DNA from: Sodalinema lacuna_A
GTDB lineage: Bacteria > Cyanobacteriota > Cyanobacteriia > Cyanobacteriales > Geitlerinemataceae
Assembly (NCBI GenBank): GCA_900149785.2
Contig: FSSI02000001.1
Location: 195,651-259,650, forward strand
Length of the DNA stretch: 64,000 nt
Reading direction: 5' to 3'
The position numbers and the translations under genes are program-made. Positions within the stretch are counted from its first letter, which is position 1. Every line of letters begins with the position of its first letter. Below the pieces are notes generated by a model that saw nothing but the letters and a program-made list of their open reading frames with translations, was not told the origin of the DNA and did no database searches. Positions 17,651 through 23,883 of this stretch are shown here, piece after piece.

Positions 17651-17689
17651 TCTCCCAGGGATGTCTGAATGGACGACCTTCCCTAGTAT

Positions 17690-18001
17690 TTAACGATGCT
17701 GGGTTGCCATCCGGCAAGTTAATCGCCGTTTAAGGACAGAACCCGCCAAAATCATGCCGATGAGGAGGAGACTCAGGGGTGAGGTAACCTCTGGGACATC
17801 TTGGGAATCTGGTGACTCTGGGGAAGGAGGATTCAGGGGAACTTCAGGTTCAGGTTGAAGTAGGTCTGGACGTTCAAATGTCAGGATATCCTCAAATCTC
17901 ACGTTCGATTCAGTGATCTGATTGACCTCATACTCAGAATTAATGAGGCTAGTTAACAGAGGAATGTCACTTGTCAATAGTCCGGACATTTTTCTAAGCA
18001 A
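17690..18001 (-). pseudogene. PEP-CTERM-like protein fragment, 5' end probably lost
   Basis: The 103 residues end in a Pro/Glu-rich linker and VPEVTSPLSLLLIGMILAG followed by SVLKRR, i.e. a PEP-CTERM-like sorting tail (motif, hydrophobic helix, basic end). Such proteins normally start with a signal peptide, but none is present: the frame opens next to an inverted-repeat end at 17975-17993. I infer that the 5' part was replaced by mobile DNA. It lies 39 nt upstream of the TPS fusion on the same strand, so it may have been its operon partner. The alternative is a small intact protein starting at the ATG at 17986. Confidence 0.5.
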
Positions 18002-18551
18002 GCGCTGAAACCCTTGTTTTCTCGTTGGCTAGGTCACTGTGGAAGAGGGCCGAAACCTGCATTCTACCGTTGGCTTTCAAAAACTGTCCGGAGTATTGCT
18101 AAATGGGCAGCAATTCTCATTTTGACCCGCATCCTGTCCAAGATGCCCAATCTTGAACGAAAGAATGGGACTTTCAAGAATCGCTATTGAGACGATTCTC
18201 AATAAGCTAGGGCAAAATTTCCATAATGAGAATTGCTGCTAAATGGGTCGCTGTTTCCAGCAGACCCGCTACAATGCTCTTTAGGCTATCCATCTGTGCG
18301 GCTTTGTTAGATTTACCACCTGCACTTTAGACGATGGATAGCTTTTCTCCAACTCGGCCAGCCAACACCGCCGCTCTCTGGCGTCTCTCTCAACGACGTC
18401 AGCTGACACCCTCGGCAACTCCCTTTCTTTTCCCAACTCGACTTGATTGCACGAGACGGCACATCCCTGGCATCCTTTGCCTGATCTAGGTGACAGGCGT
18501 TTGTCTTGCCGACTCCACTCGATAATGCCCAAAAAACTGTCCGGAGTATTG
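17975..18551. mobile_element. Decayed element bounded by CAATA-type inverted repeats
   Basis: CAATAGTCCGGACATTTTT at 17975-17993 is inverted relative to AAAAACTGTCCGGAGTATTG, present identically at 18079-18098 and 18532-18551. The ends match at about 17 of 20 positions. Two reading options exist: a 124-bp element (17975-18098) or a 577-bp one with an internal extra copy. No transposase domain is recognisable; the only longish frame (18281-18532, minus) resembles nothing I know. A separate MITE is inserted inside. The family is not identifiable by eye. Confidence 0.5.
18099..18247. mobile_element. 131-bp MITE with terminal inverted repeats and 9-bp target duplication
   Basis: The element runs 18108-18238. 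It begins CAGCAATTCTCATTTTG and ends with the complement of CAGCAATTCTCATTATG (16 of 17 matches). It is flanked on both sides by CTAAATGGG (18099-18107 and 18239-18247), a perfect 9-bp target-site duplication. It encodes no protein, so it must have been moved by a transposase elsewhere. It lies within the older inverted-repeat element. Confidence 0.85.
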
Positions 18552-18845
18552 AATTAGATCTGTCAGGTTTTTTGGGGCAGTTTTACGGAAACCCGGTGAT
18601 ATTATAATATTTGTTTACAGTTTGCGGGGAAATTGCGGCTTCCTTGAAGGCAGGTTTAATGGCTGTAATCTTTATAGGGCAATGTTTTGAGGCGTTTATC
18701 TCCTCAGAGGCTTCGATTCTTCACAGAATCTTCACAGAATCTTTGCAATCCAGATTTGGCTGAGGGGGAGGGAACGCGATAACAGAACGGGGTGGGACTA
18801 GAGTGACCCACCCCGAAACTTTGAGTATTGATTGAGGACGCTGAA
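18552..18845. other. Intergenic stretch downstream of the HlyD-like gene
   Basis: It holds a perfect 12-bp palindrome, ATATTATAATAT (18599-18610), and a hairpin CGGGGTGGG/CCCACCCCG (18789-18816, 9-bp stem) located 30 nt past the stop of the HlyD-like gene on the minus strand, a plausible terminator for it. Nothing else is recognised. Confidence 0.5.
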
Positions 18846-20450
18846 TTAAGAGGTTTCTTCGGAGACCCAGGGGAAGAACCGAGGGAGGTCAATCAGACGA
18901 CCAAATTGGTGTTGTATTTGCTGATAAGCATTAAGATTTTCGGTGCGAATTTGAACGTAGCCTTTATCTTCGGGAAGGCGAAGATTATTGGGATTTTCAA
19001 TACGGAAGGTGATTTCAAAGACATCTTCAACCCCGGACTCTTGGCGATTGGTAAGAGGACGAATGGTCTCAATCCTTGATTGATATTCGATGTTGGGGGG
19101 TTGGTTGGGCATCCGAAATTCAACCGGTTGTTGTTCGTCAACGAGATGATAATCGGCTTGTGAAATTTGAGCGGTGACTTCTAAATAGGCGAGGTTAGCA
19201 ATAGAGAGAACTTCTTCCCCGGCGGGAATAAAAGCGCCATTACGTCGGTCAAGGTTTTGATTTAAGACCATTCCGGAAATGGTTGCAGTTTTGGTGAGTG
19301 CGGCTTCACGATCGCGGAGGTCTTCGAGTTGCGCCTGGTGATTGGCGATCGCCTCCCGATGGGTTTGCACTTGGATCCTTGCGGTTTCTACCTCATTGCT
19401 GGCGATCGCGCGTTCGTTGTCGTGGCGATCGCGTTCCTCTTGCAAGTCCATCCGTTGCTGATTGAGGTCCCAACCGACCTGTTGTTCTTGCTCACGAGTC
19501 ACGTTAGCTTGATGAAGCAGTCCGCCTGATGACACTTGCTGGCCTCGGATCTGGCTCTGAATTTGTTGAAGACGAGCTTGGTTTTGAGCTTGCTCCCCTT
19601 CTTGTTCAGCAATTTGTCGTCGGATACTTCGTAACTCCCGATTGGTATCGCGAATCAAATGGTGACGGTCTCCAATTAGCTTATCTTCAACCATTTCAGC
19701 CAACTCGCGTTTTTCATCTTGATGGTCTTGCTCTTCCTGACGTAGTAAGCTCAGAGTCTCCGCGATCGCCGCTGCACGACTTTCGAGTCGCTGTCGTTCA
19801 CCCTGGAGTCGTTCAACTTCATAGCGATCGCCCGCGTGTTGAGCTTCAATCGCACCCCGCTCTTGTTGAAAACGGCGAGTCTGAGGAATCCCAGTTCCAC
19901 CCTGAATCGCCCGCATATCAGCCAGATGATCATCCAGGCGACCTTGAGCTTGTTGCAACTCCTCATTGGCTTGTTCTAGCCGTTGTTGCGATCGCACCAG
20001 CCGTTGTTGAGCCACCTCCAGAGCAGCTTCCTCCTGTAGCAGCGATCGTTCCACCTCCGCCAAACCGTCTGCGAGATCTTCACTACGAATCGACAGCACC
20101 ACATCCCCTGGCTGAACCTCCTGATGAGGCTCGACCCATAGCCGAACCTGTCCAGGCCGGTCCATATGAATCGTTTGTCGTTGACCTGGGAGCGTTTTGA
20201 GGGTTGCATCTCCCCCGACATGATGGGGAAGCGGAATCAAACCCCCCGCCCCCAGAGCCACCAAAGCCGTTCCCACCCAGAGCCAACGATGTCGAGCCGG
20301 TTGGGGGTCTGACTGAACCGATTTGGTGTCGGGAACCGTCTCAGGAACATCAGCGGCGGGAGAAGGAGCTGGCTGTTTCTCGGGAGTTTTCGGCGTGGGA
20401 GGAACCACCCGTAAGGGAGCGGAATTTTGGTTTTGAGGTTGGGAGGTCAT
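18846..20450 (-). CDS. HlyD-family periplasmic adaptor (membrane fusion) protein
   Basis: A 534-residue protein. A Pro-rich cytoplasmic N-terminus (about 1-55) precedes one membrane helix (WLWVGTALVALGAGGLIPL). A lipoyl/barrel-sandwich half follows (GQVRLWVEPHQEVQPGDVV), then a very long alpha-helical hairpin rich in Glu, Gln and Arg (about 130-390), and the second half with ISGMVLNQNLDRRNGAFIP. This is the order of type I secretion and efflux adaptors. The ATG at 20450 is chosen because residues encoded upstream (to 20555) are not family-like; neither start has a strong ribosome site. No ABC transporter or outer-membrane factor is adjacent, so the substrate is unknown. It is separated from the TPS fusion by mobile-element debris, so a link to it is speculative. 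Confidence 0.8.
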   Translation of the reverse strand: MTSQPQNQNSAPLRVVPPTPKTPEKQPAPSPAADVPETVPDTKSVQSDPQPARHRWLWVGTALVALGAGGLIPLPHHVGGDATLKTLPGQRQTIHMDRPGQVRLWVEPHQEVQPGDVVLSIRSEDLADGLAEVERSLLQEEAALEVAQQRLVRSQQRLEQANEELQQAQGRLDDHLADMRAIQGGTGIPQTRRFQQERGAIEAQHAGDRYEVERLQGERQRLESRAAAIAETLSLLRQEEQDHQDEKRELAEMVEDKLIGDRHHLIRDTNRELRSIRRQIAEQEGEQAQNQARLQQIQSQIRGQQVSSGGLLHQANVTREQEQQVGWDLNQQRMDLQEERDRHDNERAIASNEVETARIQVQTHREAIANHQAQLEDLRDREAALTKTATISGMVLNQNLDRRNGAFIPAGEEVLSIANLAYLEVTAQISQADYHLVDEQQPVEFRMPNQPPNIEYQSRIETIRPLTNRQESGVEDVFEITFRIENPNNLRLPEDKGYVQIRTENLNAYQQIQHQFGRLIDLPRFFPWVSEETS

Positions 20451-20751
20451 GGGTCGTGATAGATGCGTAGAACAACACCCGGCGGTCTGGCTATCACCAG
20501 TTTGGCTGGGGGAACAGGATGTCCGGCTGAGCCATGTTGGCCGGTTACAAGACATCCCGTCACTAATCTGTCGTTTTCTGGGAGGCGTTTTTACGGGAAT
20601 TGCCGGAATTTGTGATAAAACTTTACACTTGACCGAAAATTAGGGACTGTCCATGAGGTCATTGAGACCAGTAGGTGTTGTGCCGAGCCGAAATTGTTGA
20701 TTAAAGATATATAATTTAACTTGTTATATCAGTTTGGCAGGCAATTGATGT
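20451..20751. promoter_or_regulatory. Divergent control region with candidate toxin-antitoxin operator
   Basis: Upstream of the antitoxin gene GATATA and TATATC form an inverted repeat with 13 nt between the arms (20706-20730) that overlaps a -10-like TATAAT (20710-20715). Phd/YefM antitoxins usually repress their own promoter through short palindromes, so this is a candidate operator. No convincing -35 is seen. The rest of the gap upstream of the HlyD-like gene shows no feature. Confidence 0.35.
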
Positions 20752-21009
20752 ATGAATAAAATTACTTTAGAAGAAATCACTCAAGATTTAAGACACTATC
20801 TTCAACGTGCTCAATCTGGAGAAAGTTTTGTTGTTTTTGAAGCTAATCAACCGATTGCTAAAATCACGCCAGCTCAATCAGAGAGTATTTTAGATGCCTT
20901 TGACAAGTTTCGCGCTCAAATAAATTCAGAAGCGATCGATTTGGATGGTGATGAAATTTTTGCTGATGTTCGCGACCCAAGTCCAACCCCTGAAAAACCT
21001 TGCTGGTGA
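20752..21009 (+). CDS. Phd/YefM-type antitoxin
   Basis: An 85-residue protein with the Phd/YefM N-terminal fold: MNKITLEEITQDLRHYLQRA, then SGESFVVFEANQPIAKITP, the typical pattern of strand, helix and the VxxxxxPVAxL-like strand that binds operator DNA. The acidic C-terminal tail (about 45-80) would wrap around and neutralise the toxin. The stop TGA shares one base with the start codon of the PIN-domain gene (TGATG), the usual arrangement for a translationally coupled antitoxin-toxin pair. It probably also autorepresses the operon together with the toxin. Confidence 0.85.
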   Translation: MNKITLEEITQDLRHYLQRAQSGESFVVFEANQPIAKITPAQSESILDAFDKFRAQINSEAIDLDGDEIFADVRDPSPTPEKPCW

Positions 21010-21431
21010 TGAACAGAAATTTTTTACTGGACACCAACATTATTTCTGAAAGTATTAAACGACAGCCCGACGAAACTTTTTTAGATAACTTTCGCCAAAA
21101 TCTGGAAGATTCGGCGATCGCCTCAGTAACATGGCATGAACTTCTTGATGGATTATACCGATTACCTGAGTCTCGACGAAGACCTTCATACCCAGATGGG
21201 CAGATTGCGGCGATCGCGAGAGTCAATTATTTAATTCTTGTGACTCGTAATGTTTCAGATTTTGTGGATTTTGAGGAGCTAACCATTGAAAACTGGTTTG
21301 TTCAGAGAGAAGATCGTTCACTCATAACAATCAAATCTGTCTCAATTTTCCTCCGGTCAATTCGTTCGTCATTAATGAGTCATGGTAGCGACTGTTTTAA
21401 GTTAATCGGTTTTTCCTGTTTTGTCCACTAA
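21009..21431 (+). CDS. PIN-domain (VapC-type) toxin with internal deletion
   Basis: A 140-residue PIN protein starting at the ATG that overlaps the antitoxin stop. LLDTNIISESIK carries the first catalytic Asp, VTWHELLDGL the conserved Glu, and DGQIAAIA plus LVTRNVSDF the C-terminal acidic residue and the final strand. Full-length VapC proteins of this type have about 35-40 residues between the LPESRRR helix and the DGQIAAIA block; here only PSYP separates them, so part of the central helices is missing in frame. After ENWF, where relatives end, there is a 39-residue unrelated tail. The toxin is probably inactive or altered; homologues would settle this. RNase activity is known for the family, not shown here. 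Confidence 0.75.
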   Translation: MNRNFLLDTNIISESIKRQPDETFLDNFRQNLEDSAIASVTWHELLDGLYRLPESRRRPSYPDGQIAAIARVNYLILVTRNVSDFVDFEELTIENWFVQREDRSLITIKSVSIFLRSIRSSLMSHGSDCFKLIGFSCFVH

Positions 21432-21839
21432 AAGAAAATTATTTTTTGTTCCCAAAACCTACTTTTTTATAAGATTAAAAACCCCCTTGTAATTCTGTCA
21501 CTTTAATAATGGGAATTTTACGGAAAGCGGAGAAATTTGTAATTTTTCTTCACATAAGACCGAGCGATCGCCCCCCAACATCCCGGACATCCCCGATCGC
21601 TCAAACGCTGACTCCACCCAGAAAAATCAGCAACTTGCCCAAAAAAATCGAGACCTCATCTCACTTCCCAAGCGGGCCGTTTCTGTAAACCATTAAGTTT
21701 TATGAAAATTTAGCGGCCATCATCGCCCAAACCACTGAGCCGGAGTCGAGGACGGATCACAACGCCCTTGACTCCGGCTTCTTGAACAAAACCGATCGCC
21801 TAACCTAACCCCGACCCAAAAACAGTCCTAGAGAGGGGT
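21432..21839. other. Intergenic region with one strong hairpin
   Basis: AT-rich at the left, with HIP1-like sites. AGCCGGAGTC (21738-21747) pairs perfectly with GACTCCGGCT (21770-21779) across a 22-nt loop. It could be a terminator for the toxin gene or part of a small RNA; no promoter is convincing. Nothing coding is seen. Confidence 0.5.
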
Positions 21840-22376
21840 TCAGCCGTCCCAACCCGTACCATCGTCAAACTGATGATCCTTCCAGAACTGTTCGGCGAAG
21901 GCCACACTGGGGTGCATCGGTGGCTTCGGCTGACTCGATAACGGCATTCCTGCTTGTTGAGGAGTACGATCGCCCTTGCGGGAATTACAACTACTACAAG
22001 CCGTCACCACATTATCCCAAGTATGGGTTCCCCCCTTAGACTTAGGAATCACATGATCGAGCGTCAAATTCTTGCGACTCCCACAATACTGACAAGTATG
22101 ATGATCGCGCCGGAGGACCTCCCGACGACTCACCCGAGGCACCTTCCAAATGCGCTCAGTTCCCGTGAACTTCATGCGAATATGCTCGGGAACCTCCAAG
22201 ACCATCGACGGCGATCGCACCTGCCAGAAACTGGCATTCTCGGCAATCTGTAGCGGTTCAGCCTTGCCCGCCAACAGTAATACCACAGCCCGTCGTACAT
22301 TAATCCGGCTAATCGGCAGATAGTTCTGAGAAAACACAACCACCGACTGACTCAAAATATCCGTTATGCCAGTCAC
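21840..22376 (-). CDS. HNH endonuclease family protein
   Basis: A 178-residue protein. The N-terminal part (VVVFSQNYLPISRINVRRA, then VVLLLAGKAEPL) is shared by a widespread bacterial HNH group; the C-terminal part is the HNH nuclease with zinc ligands CQYC (95, 98) and CSSC (127, 130), the LDHVIPKSKGG metal site (D107, H108) and the WDNVVTAC helix. The GTG start at 22376 is supported by AGGGAGGT 6 nt upstream. Homologues are common as stand-alone chromosomal genes in cyanobacteria; their target is unknown. It is too short and lacks the RuvC domain for IscB. A structured GC-rich leader with a terminator-like hairpin precedes it on the same strand. Confidence 0.85.
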   Translation of the reverse strand: MTGITDILSQSVVVFSQNYLPISRINVRRAVVLLLAGKAEPLQIAENASFWQVRSPSMVLEVPEHIRMKFTGTERIWKVPRVSRREVLRRDHHTCQYCGSRKNLTLDHVIPKSKGGTHTWDNVVTACSSCNSRKGDRTPQQAGMPLSSQPKPPMHPSVAFAEQFWKDHQFDDGTGWDG

Positions 22377-22396
22377 AATAAACCTCCCTATGCAAA

Positions 22397-22429
22397 ACCC
22401 CCGCTTCAGAAGCCAATCGAAGCGGGGGT
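22397..22429 (-). terminator. Terminator-like hairpin in the leader of the HNH gene
   Basis: ACCCCCGCTTC and GAAGCGGGGGT form a perfect 11-bp stem with an 11-nt loop. Read on the minus strand it is followed by TTTT and, 7 nt later, by the ribosome site of the HNH gene. It can therefore end an upstream small RNA, or attenuate the HNH transcript. Confidence 0.7.
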
Positions 22430-22640
22430 GAGAATCTTGAAGACCGGAGAGGGGTCACGGTGTCGCTGATCAAAACCAAGCGTTTAACCGAGTCGCCCCA
22501 CAGCGGTGACTATCCGCGTTATGATTCCGCACCACCCGCGCCCCGTCATCTCAAAGCCCGAAAGCCAGCCATGACGCAACCACGAGACATCTGCCGTCCC
22601 CAGAGGGGCGGCAATCCCGTAATCAGCTAAAAATGGCAGA
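22430..22640 (-). ncRNA. Candidate structured leader or small RNA upstream of the HNH gene
   Basis: GC-rich non-coding sequence on the minus strand that ends at the terminator-like hairpin. It holds TGCCG-CCCC/GGGG-CGGCA (22591-22613 region, short loop), GTCAT/ATGAC arms around a 20-nt GC-rich loop, and several short complementary GC segments. No known RNA family is recognised; I could not match it to 6S, SRP or HEARO RNA from memory. Boundaries are estimates. Confidence 0.3.
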
Positions 22641-22752
22641 AAATGACAGTTCACGGTTTAACAGGTAAAACAGTGGGCGCTTTAAATACGCCTTCCTGCA
22701 TACTACACTAATAGTACAAATGTTGTCCACTTCTCCTTGGAGTCCATGACCC

Positions 22753-23094
22753 ATGCCCATTCAAACACACCCACAGACCTCAACCACCCAGATGCAAGTG
22801 ACCAGCATCCGCCTCGAACGAAGCCTCAAAGATAGACTCAAAGAACTCTCCGGGTCCCAGGGCTATCAAGCCCTTGTCCGCGATATCCTCTGGAATTACG
22901 TCCAATACCAATCCGGCGACTATAAACCCGAATTTAGCAAAGCCGATATTCGTGCCAGTTTACCCGCGATCGCCCAAAAACAAGAACGCTGCGTCCTCAC
23001 CGGAAAACTCATCGCCCCCCAAGAATCCATGCTGTTTGGACTCACGCCACAAGGAAGTCTCGTTCCCCTCAGTCTCGACAGCCTAGACCATTAA
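22753..23094 (+). CDS. Ribbon-helix-helix-like hypothetical protein
   Basis: A 113-residue protein. Residues about 13-50 (MQVTSIRLERSLKDRLKEL then a helix to VRDILWNYVQY) have the strand-helix-helix pattern of ribbon-helix-helix DNA-binding proteins. The C-terminal half contains CVLTGKLIAPQESMLFGL, which I do not recognise. GGAG lies 10 nt before the ATG. A sequence close to the cyanobacterial LexA box (AGTACAAATGTTG, 22713-22725, against RGTACNNNDGTWCB) lies upstream with one mismatch. It is a single-gene unit ended by a hairpin. Transcription regulator or antitoxin-like function is possible; confidence in function is low. Confidence 0.6.
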   Translation: MPIQTHPQTSTTQMQVTSIRLERSLKDRLKELSGSQGYQALVRDILWNYVQYQSGDYKPEFSKADIRASLPAIAQKQERCVLTGKLIAPQESMLFGLTPQGSLVPLSLDSLDH

Positions 23095-23131
23095 ATCTTC
23101 CCAGGCCCTGCAATCGTTTCAAGCCCAAAAA

Positions 23132-23160
23132 ACCTCCCGTCATCTCAAACAACGGGAGGT
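23132..23160. terminator. Hairpin between convergent genes
   Basis: ACCTCCCGT and ACGGGAGGT form a perfect 9-bp stem with an 11-nt loop, 38 nt after the ribbon-helix-helix-like gene and 43 nt from the end of the facing gene. It is preceded by an A-run that reads as a U-run on the minus strand, so it may act best for the gene at 23203-23628. Confidence 0.65.
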
Positions 23161-23202
23161 CTCAAACTCAACGGGGGTCAGCAACACCCCAAACACCGCA
23201 CT

Positions 23203-23628
23203 CTAGCGGCTCTTCTTAACATCCTTAGCCATGTTACGGAACATATCCATGCTGGTGTCCGTACGGGCGTTACGACGCTCAAAGCTTTCACCGAGACCAC
23301 CACTACTGCTGGTGTTGGTGCTGCTATTCGCATTCATGCTAGCACCAGGCGTATTTCCCACACTGGGAGTCGGCTGGCTGTTACCAAACTTGCGTTCTTC
23401 CATCGACGACACATCAACATAGCGTTCCGTCTCGCCTTGGTTGAAGTTTTTCTGTCCCTTAGGAAACGTGCGACGTACCTGTTTCGAGGTTCGCATAAAG
23501 TCGATGTCCCCGTAGGTCTTAGCCGCGTCGTTGTCTAGGAAATAGGCCTGACTCGGCTGTTGTGCCTTAATCGTATTCTGTTCTTGTTGTTTCTTGCGTC
23601 CGAAGAGTCCGCGAATAAATCCAGTCAT
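23203..23628 (-). CDS. Conserved cyanobacterial hypothetical protein
   Basis: A 141-residue basic, hydrophilic protein without signal peptide or membrane segment. The N-terminus (MTGFIRGLFGRKKQQEQ) and the central part (AYFLDNDAAKTYGDIDFMR to VRRTFPKG) are ordered-looking; the rest is Ser/Asn/Gly-rich and probably disordered, ending in a basic DVKKSR. I have seen similar proteins in other cyanobacteria without a known function, so the gene is likely real. Monocistronic by position, between the hairpin at 23132 and the putA gene end. Confidence 0.65.
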   Translation of the reverse strand: MTGFIRGLFGRKKQQEQNTIKAQQPSQAYFLDNDAAKTYGDIDFMRTSKQVRRTFPKGQKNFNQGETERYVDVSSMEERKFGNSQPTPSVGNTPGASMNANSSTNTSSSGGLGESFERRNARTDTSMDMFRNMAKDVKKSR

Positions 23629-23847
23629 AATATAGCTTTCCCCAGCTGGTGCGTATTGGTATCACTTATCCAAATCATAACAAAAGTTAGCAGAGTTTTC
23701 TCATAAATCTTTAAAAAAGTCTAAGATACCTTGAGGCGATCGCCCCAAAATCAACGTCATTAAGTCCTTTAACACCCCTCACCGCCTCAATGAGCCGCAC
23801 ATTACGTTTTATGAAGATTGGTTTATTTTCGATAAACGACGGCCCCA

Positions 23848-23877
23848 TTGGGGCGCAACCATGATAGTGCGCCCCAA
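23848..23877 (-). terminator. putA terminator hairpin
   Basis: TTGGGGCGC and GCGCCCCAA form a perfect 9-bp stem with a 12-nt loop just 6 nt past the putA stop on the minus strand. The following sequence is not U-rich. Confidence 0.6.
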
Positions 23878-23883
23878 CCGAGA

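Noticed and set aside
18281..18532. 83-residue minus-strand frame
   Set aside because: Lies in element debris and shows no recognisable transposase or other domain; it may be a relic.
21840..22376. IscB (OMEGA nuclease)
   Set aside because: The protein is 178 residues and has HNH only; there is no RuvC domain or bridge helix. Kept only as a leader-RNA question.
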